From positions 248,001 to 312,000 of the forward strand of contig JAZKJV010003124.1 in NCBI GenBank assembly GCA_037367405.1: a DNA stretch of 64,000 bases, written 5' to 3'. This stretch comes from Ottelia alismoides (taxonomy: Eukaryota; Streptophyta; Magnoliopsida; Alismatales; Hydrocharitaceae). This document shows, piece after piece, positions 10,913 through 24,500 of this stretch. The notes beneath the pieces were generated by a model. The model was not told the origin of the DNA. It saw nothing but the letters and a program-made list of their open reading frames with translations, and did no database searches. Made by a program: the position numbers and the translations under genes. The first letter of the stretch is position 1. Each line of letters begins with the position of its first letter.

Positions 10913-11352
10913 TGTTGGGAGAAAAACACTTCGTACTTTATTCCATAACCCTAGGCTCTCTTATATAGGAGAGGAGCCTATAGGTAAATTACAGAAGCCA
11001 TACATAAGTAAAGAGAGAATAAAGAAAAAATACGTAAAACATAAATATATCGCTACACTCCCCCTTTAGATGGAGCATAGATGTCGATCATGCTCAGCTT
11101 GGACGAGCATTTCTGAAAGGGCCCTCTGAGTAGAGCCTTGGTGAAGATATCTGCAGTTTGGTCCCCTGAGCTGACATGAGATGTAGAGATAAAACCTTTC
11201 TGAATCATATCTCGTATGTAATGACAATCAACTTCGATGTGCTTACAGATTTACATATAGAGGTACCCCTTCCTATGGTACTGGAATGTGACAATCAGGC
11301 TGCTATATTTATTGCAAATAATCCAGCATTCCGTGAACGCACCAATCACTAC
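10913..11352 (-). mobile_element. Copia 3' end with internal inversion
   Basis: An LTR of 145 bases (10913-11057, minus strand, ends TGTAGC and CCAACA) is followed on its internal side by a polypurine tract and the end of the Copia RNase H region on the minus strand up to about 11244. From there the homology switches to the + strand: 11255-11349 reads VPLPMVLECDNQAAIFIANN and PAFRER, the RNase H segment that should lie just before the KHIE segment on the minus strand. This is a rearranged fragment related to the elements at 16791 and 30300. Confidence 0.8.
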
Positions 11353-11406
11353 ACTTATCATTAAACTAATCTTTTGTCTTCGAATCTCATCACCAATCTT
11401 CCCCAG

Positions 11407-11960
11407 TCACCCACCTACAACTTCCACGAGTAATCCACACATCACCGAAGAAGCAATGAGAACATGATGACACCGATCCAACACCACTTCAACAAACAAC
11501 TCTTGCTGATGCAAAGGGATCACCACCACAGTTGTTAGCCTGCGAGGGTGCTGCACCACATCATCGTAAAGTGAACATTGTGGTGGGGTCTCCTCTATCC
11601 TAGGGTGCTCACGTAGATACACCCGAGGATGCTAAACCCTGTACATCTTGCATTCCTGCCGCCGATGGCCCCAAGAGCCACATCAGTAGCACTTGAACTC
11701 TCTTTCTCCATAGGCACACACACTTCACACCCCTACGATGGCTAATAGTCACCCAACCATCTCTCCTTTCAAATTCCTTTGTCACCGCGGTGGCTCCTTG
11801 GCCCGATGAACCTAAATCCTCTCTGGTCACCTCCAAATCTAGAAGCACAAACCACACATGCATGAGGAGAAGCACAGCCTTTGCCCAGATCTCCCACCCT
11901 TCACAACCCCTTGCACCGACCACCTGCACCAACGGCTGCCAGAACAATTGCTGCAGCCCA
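11407..11960 (-). pseudogene. Degraded zinc-knuckle protein relic
   Basis: On the minus strand, 11650-11691 reads Cys-Tyr-stop-Cys-Gly-Ser-Trp-Gly-His-Arg-Arg-Gln-Glu-Cys. It keeps the C-x2-C-x4-H-x4-C spacing of a retroelement zinc knuckle, but a stop codon (TGA) sits inside it. The same frame, after one more stop, stays open to 11407. This fits a decayed gag or LINE ORF1. The exact family is not recognised. Confidence 0.4.
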
Positions 11961-12396
11961 CTGCTCTGTGTGCCTGAGAAGAGGAGCTACCAGCGTCCAA
12001 CCCAACACCCCCTCTCAGCCAAGATCTACCTTCCAGATCTTGCTGAGCCGTACTGAGAAGGCAAGGCCCCTACACCCTCTCTTCCCCTCCTTTTCCTTCC
12101 CTTTCTCCATTTTCCATCGAGGGTGCCCCACACCTCTTTTTGCAGTTATTATGTAATTGTTATCAATTGTGGAGTTGTGATGTAAAGTAGCAGGTAATTG
12201 ACGGACTGCAACAATATAAAAATAGAACAATGCTGTTTGTAATTGATTTCTGAATGCCAGCCACATTTTCCACTGATCTGATATGGATTACAACTTGCAA
12301 TTATATCTATTTATAAGTGCAATGCACTGCTGTATTTAGCATAATGCTGTGATGACTCGTGTAAACAATGAAAAAGTAATTTTTTTTCTGTTGTAG

Positions 12397-12501
12397 ACTT
12401 ATGACAAAGCGAGGAATGCTATTGCACTTGCTCTAAGCCCTGTCGTGAGAGCTCTAGTTGATCCAGACGGCGCTCTGAAGGAAATTCGAGACTTGGATAA
12501 T
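12397..12501 (+). CDS. ZDS: ZDS exon (first in window)
   Basis: 35 codons, [10 protein letters not shown] to RDLDN. Acceptor TTGTAG before it, donor GTAAGT after it, phase 0 at both ends. The exon before it should end in NQLK. Confidence 0.95.
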
Positions 12502-15500
12502 GTAAGTTGCTTTTTACATGGCATCAAGTTTCTGTGCCTGCAAAACGTGCGTTATGAAGTTTCTGTTTTCAGATACTGAATAGGTAGGGCCATTTTGCTT
12601 TTTGTCTTAGGTTTTACTAATGCAATTTGTTCTTTCTCTATCATGTATTAATATATTACAACTTCGAAGGGTTATTGATAATGCACTCTTCTCATTCTAG
12701 ATTAGCTTCTCAGACTGGTTCTTATCCAGAGGTGGCACACGTGTGAGTATTCAGAGAATGTGGGATCCAGTAGCTTATGCACTTGGATTTATTGATTGTG
12801 ATAACATCAGTGCTCGCTGCATGCTCACGATTTTTAGCCTGTTTGCAACTAAGACAGAAGCCTCTCTATTGCGCATGTTAAAGGGTTCTCCAGATGTATA
12901 TCTAAGTGGTCCAATTAAGAAGTATATAACTGAAAAAGGTGGAAGGTAGGACCAAGAACTCTAGACAGTTCTCTATTTTTTAATGACCATACACCATATA
13001 CTTCATTTATTCATTATATATTTCGTTCATTATTAATTTTACTCATACTCTATTTATATGGTGCAGATTTCACTTAAGGTGGGGCTGTAGAGAAATACTT
13101 TATGATAAATCTGCAAATGGAGAAACATACGTCACAGGAATTGCACTATCAAAGGTTCTTTCTAAGATTGATTTAGGTTTTTTTAATTGGTTTACTGAAC
13201 CCAACTTCACCACTTAGCCCTTTTAATGTCAAAGCTATATGGCCAATTTTAGGCTAATTCTTGTATTTTCTCCCAAACTATGATTATTTTCACTTGATTA
13301 AACACTAGGATTTAGTTTAATTGATTTTGCTAATCTTCATTATCACGACTTGGGTTGTATTAGCTCTTAATTTAATGGAGTAGTGGGGTCGGTAATCATG
13401 TATACTGACACATTTAGAAAGAAAATAATATCTTATTTATTATGAGTAGCCTGATTGTCGCAAAGCAATTGCATAAGAGAGGTGTGCCGACAACTAAGTC
13501 TGTTAGAACACATTTGATCCACGTCATCTTAGTGCTCTCTTGCGCCTTAGCTCTATACTCTCTCTCCAGACTAGATCTAGTAACCATAATAAGCTTCTTG
13601 CTTTTCCATGAGATCAAAGAACTCCACATAAATGCTGCAAAACTAGAGGTAGACTTCCTATCAGGGTTCAAAATATTGATATCGTATTGGTCTGTCTGAA
13701 AAGGAATATATCTGGGATATATCATGATACATTGACGATATCAATGGAAATCTTGGAAATGGCTAAAAAATCATTTTTTGTCATTTTCTCGCAAATTAAG
13801 ATCATCTACATTCTTAAAACAATAAATAACTTACAAATACATACTTATATCATACATGTCACTAATCCATACCTCTTATCGCACATATCGGTCATCGCAC
13901 ACATATTGCTATTGATTACATATTGCTATTGATTGCTGACTAGTGATAGATATTGGAAATGGAAATGAAATAACTAGGTTAACAACACTTAGAACACATC
14001 TTTTGTTCATATAAATAAATGTACATTTGATTCTAAAATATAGATAATGATTAATGAGACAATGTTTCGTTTATAGAAATAACTCTCATGGACAATGTTG
14101 CAGTGATTTACAGAATTAGTTCTTGATTTTCTCATTAAAGATGCATCTAAATATTTTAATATGGTCGCATTAAAGAAAATAAATGACATCATGTAATGAA
14201 ATAAAAGATATCACCTATCGAGATGATAATCATAACCATGAGTTGCATGGTGGATCTCGTATGGCCCCCCTTCTCTATCGTCGCTCGTAGCCCATCGTTG
14301 ATTCTATGAATTCACAATAATTCTCCCATGTCATGTACAAGTACAAGGCCTTGTAATCCATTACGTAGTGCATGTATTGATGGTCCGCAGTGCCTAACAA
14401 TATCCCAAGTGGAGGATAAGTAACACTGACTCTGAGGCAAGTATCACGATTCCACGATGAGTCTGCAAAGAATTAGTTTGAGAACCTCAGGATGACGACG
14501 ACGTGGGAGATGACCTCTGTGGAGGATGGGGAGGCATGATCGAGTAGTAGTCTGTAAAGATCCCACAATTATCACCACAAAAGAGTTGCCTGGCTCTGAT
14601 CGAGCTAGCTACGTTGATAGTTTTCGTTGTTGTAGCTGTTGTGACCGTACCTATAACCATAAGGTGGGTGTGTCTGTGCCTGAGGATGAGGTGCGGGAGA
14701 AGGAGCATGAAAGGATTTTGAGATCACATCAAATGATCTCCCATTATGTGATCCATATCCACCTAGAAGGCTTGGTGTTGCTCCACGTTATGGGTTGTCC
14801 ATGTCCATGCTCAATGAACCCACATAGGATATCAGATCCTACATGTAGTTGTCTGTAGTACAATGACGACATATATATCCTTCGTAATCCATAGTTTCTG
14901 CAGGTCCGTGTGTGTTCGTTTGTCGCTCCATATATTCACGACTTATGGAACCCTTCCTTGAATATTCTATCATGTAGTCCATGACCACCCCCGATGATCC
15001 CCCTGAATTTCTTTCTCCATCACCAGAACCACTACCGTCACCGACAACATCATCATCATCTCCATTATCATCCTTTGATTTTGTTTAGATTTGGACTTGG
15101 ATTCGGAACCTATGGAAAGAAAAATGATATCTCATATGGAAAAAAATGATTAAGCTGAGTCTCGGAGTCATGCCACCGTAACAAATATTTTTATCTTTTT
15201 TCCAGGATGCTATACGATATAAGAGTCTAACGGGAAAACTTTTGTATATTACAATCACTAAACCTGATATCGCATATGAACAGAATTTGCAGGTATTTGG
15301 AGAAGCCAAGATATAGTCATTGTCCCATCTAGGTATTCTCCAATAGCATGATGTTCTTCTCATCCTCATGTAGCCGAAGAATTCGACATACCAGGGATTT
15401 TTCTGTTTTCAATGGTCACACCAATATATTCTTTGTAGATATTGAGTACGTTAGTTCATGAGGACAGAAGATTCACCACTTGTTTTGCCACATGTATAGG

Positions 15501-18500
15501 TGGAAATCTGGTCACTTGGTACAATAAGTAGACGATGATTTTGAGATCCAGTGTAGAAGCATAGTACTTGGCCATGTCTCAAGCCACTTGTGATATTAAT
15601 TGGTTTGTCACCATTTTATAGGAACTTGAATTGTCCATGGAAACTCCAATTCCCTCTATTGTGACAACAAGTCGGCTTCTTCTATTGCCAATAATCTGAT
15701 CTTTCATGAATGCACCAAGCGCTCACTTTATTGGGGATGCATGGAATAAAGGAAAAAATGCCACCTCTCACATTTCTATGGAAGATTGCATATATTTTCA
15801 TCAAACCTCTTGCAAGAAATGGATTTCACTGTTTATCACCAAGTTGGGCTTGGTTAATAGATATATAATTCAACTTGAGGGCAAATATTGATTTTTTCTT
15901 TGTTTTGATATTGGTGTTTTGTCTATTTTTTAGCATTTCTATCTAAAAAGACCTACATCTTCTCTACCTAATCATGAATAGGACCTTCAATTTGCCTGTG
16001 TTATACATAGGGATCCTTGAGCTGACTTTGATAACCCTATTTTTCATTCCTTTAAGATTTGGTTTACTTTTCTTTGACCTTCCCCAATATTCTTGGCAGT
16101 GTGCCAGATACAACCTTTTGCTATTTTTACAAATTAAGGATTCTGCTTGAAGGACAATTTTTTCAGTTGTTTTGCTAGCTTTATTGTAACTAGATTTTCT
16201 GCGTTTCTTCAGGCTACAAATAAGCAGGTTTTTAAAGCTGATGCATATGTCGCAGGTTTGTAGGACTTTGAGTACGTGTTCTAAAATTTAAATTTAAGAG
16301 ATATTTTTGGCAGTTAGTGATGTATCTCATATTGTCAGCTTGCGATATCCCTGGAATAAAAAAGCTACTGCCATCAAAATGGAGGCAGTGGGATTCATTT
16401 GATAATATTTATAAACTAGTGGGGGTTCCGGTTGTCACAGTTCAGCTTAGATATAATGGCTGGGTCACAGAACTACATGACATAGAGAAGTCTAGGTGAT
16501 TTCCCTTTAATATAATATCAATATGTTTTTTTGTGTGTTTTCTTCTGCTCTTTTATATAGACATACCATATACAGATCATGTTATGATTGCCTTCATGTT
16601 CAGGCAGCTGAGACGGGCGGTGGGGTTGGATAACCTTCTTTACACACCAGATGCTGATTTTTCTTGCTTCTCTGACCTTGCTCTCAGCTCTCCAGAAGAC
16701 TATTACATTGAAGGAAAAGGCTCCCTTATCCAGTACGCACACTTGCTTATCCGTAGTGGTCCTTTCTTTGTTTACATTCTAGTTTCTATTTGTTGGGAGA
16801 AAAGGATTCGTTGTTTTTCCGAAGAACCCTAGGCACTCTTATATAGAGAAAGTCTATGGGTAAATTACATAAAATGGAACAAGAAAATAAACATAACAGA
16901 AAAATACATAAACTCTAGAAATATCTCCATACTCCCCCTCAAGATGGAGCATATATGTCAATCATGCTCAGCTTGAAAGAGCACTTCTGGAATGGCCCTC
17001 TGAGCAATGGCTTGGTAAATATATATGTAGTTTGCTCTCCTGAACTGACATGGGAAGTAGAAATCAAGCCTTTTTGAATCATATCTCTAGTATAGTGGTA
17101 GTCTACCTCAATATGCTTTGTTCTTTCATGAAGTGCAGGATTATTAACAATAAATAATGCTTCTTGATTGTCACATTGTAATTGCATGGGTAGAGGTACA
17201 TCTATATACAGATCTTCTAACACAGCTCGTACCCACATCATCTCTGTACTTGCATGTGCCATCGTCTTATACTCAGATTCAACACTAGATCTAGCCACCA
17301 CTGTCTGTCTCTTGTTTTTCCAAGAAGCCAAAGGACTGCCAACAAATACTGCAAAACTGAAGTAGACTTCCGATCCTTAGGGCATCCTCCATAATCTGCG
17401 TCATCACATGCAGAAACAAAGATATTTGTTTCTTTCCCGAACAAAAGTCCTGCACTTGGAGACGACTTTAGATATCTCAGTATCATGTTTATGGCATCCA
17501 TATGTACTTGTATAGGCTATTCCATGAACTGACTCACTTGACTTACTGCAAAAACGATGTCAGGTCTAGTGATAGTAATATAGAGAAGCTTTCCCATCAT
17601 CTCTCTATATCTTCTCCTGTCAACCTCCTCTGTATCATCTTCGTATAATTTCATGCTAGGATCCATGGGAGTAGTCGAGGGTCGACAGCCGATCATGCCC
17701 GTCTCAACTAGCATGTCTGTAGTATACTTCCTTTGGGTCATCACAAGACCCTGCACATTCCTAGCAAATTCCAACCCCAGTAAATATTGTAGGGTACCAA
17801 GATTTTTAGTCACAAAATGATGGCCTAGAAATACTTTTGCCATCTTTATCCCCTCCATATCATCTCTCGTAACAAGTATATCATCAACATATACCATGAT
17901 AATGACAGTACCTCTGGGAGTCTTCTGGACAAGCAAAGAATGATTATCATTTGATCTGTTGAATCCTTGCTTCTGAATTAGGTCGGAAAGCTTCTGAAAC
18001 CACGCCCGCGGGTTTTGTTTAAGGCCATATATGGCCTTGTGAAGTCTACACACCATCTTACACTCCCTCTCAGCAGCAAACCCCGGAGGCTGCTGCATGT
18101 AGACTTCTTCTTGCAGATCCCCATACAAAAATGCATTCTTAACATCAAACTGAAACAAGGACCAATCACGTACTACAACAATTGAAAAGACACGTAGAGT
18201 GGAATGACGTGCATCTGGAGAAAATGTGTCCATATAATCCACGTTTGAGTGAACCCATGTGCCACTAGCCTTGCTTTGTAACGATTACGACTGCCATCTG
18301 CATGATATTTGACAGTAAATACCCATTTACAACTGATAACAGAAGCTCCTGGGGGAGCAGCAACCAAGCTACATGAACCGCGAGACCGCAGAGCGACCAT
18401 TTCCTCCTCTATAGCTGAATGCCAACAACTCTCCTTCAACGCGTCCTGATAATTCTGTGGTATCTCCACGGTAGATAAGGCCACATCAAGACTCTGAAAA

Positions 18501-21500
18501 TCACTAGTGAGTCGATATTAAACCTGTGAAGCAAGTGGATAGGATGCATAAGTTCGCTTCGGCTTCCGTAAAGTAATAGGTACATCCAAATCATCAACAG
18601 TACTCACCGATATGTTATTCTCCTGCAAAGATCCCTGCACTTACACATTTTCAACCCCATCGTTAGTTATATCACCTGGACAAACCTGGGGCGTGGTGGA
18701 TGAATTACGATTTCTGTGAGAAGGGACAGAACGATGGGTATAAAATCTCGGTAAAGGTGGCACTGGTGGTTGTGGAGGAGGAGGAGGTGGTGGTGGAGCA
18801 GTATGAGTTGGTATGTGAACAGACATGTGTAGAGGAGGTGGTACATAAATCTCATCATCAGTAGTAGAGGAAGTCAACCTGTCACATGTAGGTGAGACTC
18901 AAAGAAGGTGACATTGGCACTGATATAATATTTCTTGTTCACTGGGTTATAGCATCTGTAACCCTTTTGAGTACAAGAGTACCCAACAAACACACACTTG
19001 ACAACCCTAGGTGAGAGCTTGTCAAGTCATGGAGAGAGGTGATGAACGAAAGCCACAGAGCCAAAGACACGAGGAGTTAGGGAGAAGAATTCCTTGTCAG
19101 GAAAGACAAACTGAAAGAGGAACTTTCTCACCTAAGACAGATGATGGCATACGATTTACTAGATAACACACCATAAGGATAGCATTACCCCAAAAAGACA
19201 CGAGAGAACAACTCTGGATAAGTAAAGTCTGAGTGATATTAAGAAGATGATGTTTTCTCTCTTCAACTCCATTTTGTTGAGACATGTAAGCACAAGTCGT
19301 TTGATGGACAATGTCGCGAGACAAGAAGAATTGTGAAAGAGCACGAGTGCAAAACCCCAAGGCATTATCCGTACGCACAATTTTCACAGTAGAAGAAAAA
19401 ACATTTTGAACTTCATTTATAAGATTTTTGATTACATCCCATGCTTCAGATTTATTCTTTAACAAAAACACCCTTGACAATCTAGAGAAATCATCAACCA
19501 TGACTAGGTAAAACCTGTGTCCCTGGTGATCAGTAACACGACTCAGACTCCAAATGTCAACATGCAATAATTCGAAAGGGGAGCTACTGCTCCGATACTG
19601 ACAACTAGGGAAAGTAGATCTGTGATGCTTTCCCAACTGACATGTTTTACACTGAAAAGAAGAACTCGGTGAAATCTGGGGCAAGATATGACGCGACTTT
19701 TGAAGAGGGAGGTGACCAAAGCATAGATGCCAAGTAAAAGGAGAGACTGTTTCACTGGATTGAGATGAGACACCAACATAGGGAATTCGAACCAATCGAT
19801 AGAGACCATCCCGCCCACGGCCATAGCCAATCATCCTGCCATAAGAATGTCCTGAAAAAGAAGAGACGACTGGTAAAAAAAAGCGCGATAGTGCAAATCC
19901 TTCGTATTGACCGATAGATAGTAAGTTCATTGAAAAATCTGGAGCATGTAAGACATTCTGTAGATGCATAGAGGGTGTTAAACTGATCTCCCCCTATCCA
20001 ACGATGGGGGAATGAGTCCCATCTGTAATCACTACAGATCGCCCTGGCAGAACCTCCCTGTACGATGTAAATTTATCTTTGTTTCGACAAAGATGTTGTG
20101 TCGCACCAGAGTCCATAATCCATTCTGAAACTTCAGAACCATGTCAGGAAGTAAAGACATAAGCACTACTTGATGTGCTAGCAGGAGCTGACGTACTGGC
20201 AGAAGCTGAAGCTGTTATGTCCGAGTGACCTCCTAGTGAGTCAATAGAGGCAAGAGGCATGATATCACGGAGTCTGGCAAAGATCCTCAAACCACATGTC
20301 TGAAGTAGATGGCTGTGGAGACGCAGCATGCTCGGCTACATGGGTCGTTGCAGGGAAACCATGCTTAGAATAGCATGTATCCTCCGTATGACTAGTGCGA
20401 TGACAAAAGGTACATGGTTGACAGAAGCGGTCACCTCGACCACGAGGTCCACGACCACGGAAAGAAGAAGAGACTCCTCTACCTCTGGAAGTTGCCATCG
20501 CCGAAGGGGGTGGAGTAGTAGCCGTAGACGTGACTATAATTTTGCTAAGCCTACGGTAATGATTCATATGATTCAATTTAATGGTGTGTACCCAACATCT
20601 GTCATATCCAACATTCCTTTTCAATGAAATGATTCATGTAATTTAATATTTTCAACTATTTTTATTATATATTTATTATTATTTTATATTTTAAATTAAA
20701 ATAACACAAACCACATAATTCACATATACTTTCGCATATACTTCCGTCTATTCGCTTACTTCAAACTGCTTGACCGACGAATTCCGCATATTGATTTTCT
20801 AAACCTTGTACTTTACAGTAGTAGAAAATAGGTTTTTTATTTCAATGATTAAAGTTTGCATAATAAAACCAACCTCTGACTTGTTTTCCTATAGAACTTA
20901 AGAAAGTCTGGAAAAATCATTAACAACGACAAGATAAAACATGTGTCATTGGTGATCCTGAACACAATTCGGACGTCAAATGTCAAAATGCAACAACTCA
21001 ATACTTAGCTATTGTTATGACTCTAACGACGGACAAAATTGGTGCATTAATGCTTCGCTTCTTGCTGAAAATGTGGATTGAGATGAGATTTATGGGAGGT
21101 CTCTGTACAACTTATGCAAAGGAAGATGACCGAACTCAAGGTGCTACATATATGGAGGGACTGATCCAGTAGTAATAGAAGACTTGCCTGAATAAGGAGT
21201 CTGGACCAATCCGTGGAGACCCCCTTACTTACGAAAACATCCAATCGCCTTGTCCATGAACGTATTCTGAAGCATAAGAGAAGATGGGTTAAAAATGACA
21301 CGATAATTCATATCCTTGGTAATATGACTGACAGTAAATTTATAGAAAATCAGGGTGCATGTTGCGCACTCCACAGATGCATGGAAGGTGTCAACTGAAC
21401 CTTTCCCTATCTTGTAATAAGAGAATGTCTTCCATCTACAATAACTGCATATCAACCAGGGTGAACATAACTATATGTTAGAAATATAAAATGCTGAAGC

Positions 21501-24500
21501 GTAATCAAAGATAAAGAATAGACATCATGGAGCATCAGAATCTTTACGTGGAAACCTACTCCCTAAGGAGTATGATGAAACCACGTGAGAACACGTCAAA
21601 GGCTGATGTGTTCATTGCACTTTTTCTCATCTCTTACAGGTGGTGTGGGGCTTCTTATATAGCCCCCAATAACTCTCCACATCCCACAACTGGTAGATGT
21701 GGGACTAAACATAAGATGGTGTGGTAAATTGAACCCTGGACATATCCAGTTACTTACCTACACAACGTGTGACATATATACTCTTCCCCCCCAAGCTAGA
21801 GCATGCAATGCTCAGCTTGGACATATACAAAGGAATCACTCAAACTCACAATACAAGGCACTACGGAAAAGTTCAACGCATATACAACTGTCAATTGCTG
21901 TCGAGGACATTGCTTCTCATGTCGTGTAGGTGAGGAGGAACAAAAAGACTAGAGTATCAGTCAAACCGGGTCTCCTTGTCAGAGAACATGTGCTTTGTAA
22001 TGCACTTGTCAAAGTCACTTGAAAGGGTCTCCTCGTCAGAGTACTCTGACTCGTCTCATGTAGATGATTGAATCATGTGGACTACCGCTGCATCTCTGAA
22101 GGGCCAAACTGAAGAAGTCGTGGAAAACTTCCTCGTCAGATTCCACGATCGCTGGAGAATGGAGTCTTAAAAGTCTCCTTCTCGGAGAACTGGGTATCTC
22201 CCATACTGGCTCAAAGAATGGGATCTCTATTCTTGAGTCCCTATGAAACCACATGAAAACCCTGTCCCACATGGCATAGAGAATGAGATGTCTACGCTGG
22301 ATTCTCTATGGTTCACATGAAAACTCTGAGACCAAAAACAAAGATGAGGATCACACAAAACTGATGATCGCAAACACGTGCGCATCATATTGAAGACTCT
22401 GAAACAATCTGTCGAGTCTGAAACTGAAGATTTGTAGAAACTGAAAATCTGGCCTAGAGATTCTAAATCCGACCTGTAACTCTACATAATACTCCCGCTT
22501 CCTCCCATACTTGTTAGAAAACAATGACATTGACAAAGTTGGGAGAAGAAATGAAGATGTGAAGACAAAAATTACACATTGATAACATTTTTTCAGTTTT
22601 TTAAATCATTTTTCGGATATTCCATTTTTTTATGACCATTTCATTTTTTTATGCAAATGGACCGTCCAATTTTTTCACAGGGCACTTGTCCTATTTTTTC
22701 AAAGTTTTTTCTTAGCCCACTTGGGCCGAACTGTAGCGGGAGGCCTTTTTTCCCTTTTCTTACATAGAATAGCCCTCCTCCTTCCTTTAATTAAAGTGCC
22801 ATCATGCCCTTTTTTTTGTCTTCACCAACTAGGGTTCCCACCCTTCTTCTGAGATGGAGAAGCGGCGTCGCTTGTAGCCTGGAGATGCACACGGCTTGCT
22901 TGCCTCCACCTGGAGATCGGTACCTCTACGTTCGTTTAGAGGTTTGTGGAGGTTGCGTGCTACTTGCCGCATTGGAGCCGCCTGGGGTTAAAGAAAGCAG
23001 CATTGCTGTGCCGCCATATGCGACTGGAGGTGGTACACATGTGATGGAGGGAGTAGCGACATCGTCATTTGGAGCCAGCAATGGCATCGCCAGGAGGTTG
23101 GAGAATCAGGGTTGCCGTCGTCTGGAGTCGACCTAGAGAGGGAGGCAACGATCTGGAGCACATATTGCATGCGTGTGATGATGGTGCTTCAGGCGATCTA
23201 GCACCGTCGGCGATAGGGTGTGACACTTGAGGATGCATGCTTGTTCACATCTTCGTCGTCTCTTTGGGGTGAAGCCACTGTATGCAGGAGGCTCTTTAAC
23301 GTGTGGAGGGGCTGCTCGTGACCGTACTTGGGAGCTGCGGAGTTGCGTGCGGCTATGCATTGCTTGGGACTGGGTAGTGGCTTGCTTGATTTGTCTTTAG
23401 GGTTCCATCATCAGCAACCCTACTTCATGACATGCAGAAGATCGCGACCATCAACAATAGTGTTCCATTAACGCCGGAACCCTACTTGCTTTCGAACCTC
23501 AGATGATTTTTAGAACTTGAACAAGATGTTTGCTGGATTAGGGTTTCAAAAACAAACCCTAGAAATTGAACTCGAACCATACATGATACTCTTCAAAGAA
23601 TAAATCTTCAAGAACAACCAATAACTTGATCTACTAATCGAATCTATAACAAGACAAAAACATACATCCTTGAGAATCAAACATGCTCTGATACCATGTT
23701 AGAAATACAAAATGCGGAAGCGTAATCAGATATAATGAATAAACATCATGGAACACTGGGATCTTTACGTGGAACTCTTCATAGGAGCGGGATGAAATCA
23801 TGGGAACGCCTCAAAGGTTGATGTGTTCATTACACTTTCTCTCATCTCTTATAGGTGGTGTGTGGCTTCTTATATAGCTCCCACTGACCCTCCACATCCT
23901 ACAACTGATAGATATTGGACTAAATATAAGAGGGTGTGGTAATTGGACCCTGGAGTGATCCAATTACCTACTTGCACAACATGTGACACATACTCCAACA
24001 CTATATGGTGTAAACTATTGTCTTTCACCGTAGAGATGATGAGATGCTTTGAAGTTCATGATCCATTCTTAAATATCTTCCCTGTGACAAGTGGTAAGTA
24101 TACAAGATTTATCTGAGGTACTAGTAGAGACTGCAATGTCAGATGAGGTTGGAGGAGCACCAGTAGAACCGATGGAAGGGGCCATAATCTTCCTCAGATA
24201 GAAGACTAGATCATCATACTTCTGATCGGCAAAAGTAGCATCATGCTCAAACTACTCAGCAACACGAATAGATGCATTGCAACCGTACTTATGATAGCAT
24301 GTCTCCTTACTGTGCACACCTCCTCTGACACGGACACCACGTTCTTTCAATTGAGCCGAACCTCCTCTATCGCGAGATGCGACCATAACATAGGTCTGAG
24401 TGGTAGCCACGGGGAGCACCATGATCCTGCTCATTCTGCTATAAGACTCCTCTATAGGAGTTATAAAGGCGTCTGTGAGGAGTTGGCAATGGGCGGAATC

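Larger units (their letters stand above)
16791..20624 (-). mobile_element. Copia retrotransposon, 5'-truncated, in ZDS intron
   Basis: Ty1/Copia element on the minus strand. A short LTR (16791-16929) with the polypurine tract CTCCCCCTCAA beside it marks the 3' end. Going upstream on the minus strand the order is RNase H, RT, integrase, then a gag zinc knuckle, which is the Copia order. The 5' LTR and most of gag are absent; the homology stops near 20624. Several stops and frameshifts interrupt the polyprotein. Confidence 0.9.
21476..24000 (-). mobile_element. Family N, copy 2: non-autonomous LTR retrotransposon
   Basis: LTRs at 21476-21784 and 23697-24000, minus strand. The duplicated target CTATA at 21471-21475 and 24001-24005 is exact. 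The primer site (reverse of TGGTATCAGAGC) lies at 23685-23696 beside the 5' LTR. A polypurine tract, partly decayed, lies near 21784-21793. The 1.9 kb interior has no pol; it carries the paired CATAGGGACTC-type motif (about 22190-22330) and a GC-rich stretch (about 22820-23400). It is nested in an older Copia fragment inside a ZDS intron. Confidence 0.92.

Noticed and set aside
1..12396. Search for the N-terminal ZDS exons (such as one ending in NQLK)
   Set aside because: No segment matching the expected upstream ZDS peptide was found by reading; the missing exons are taken to be outside the window.
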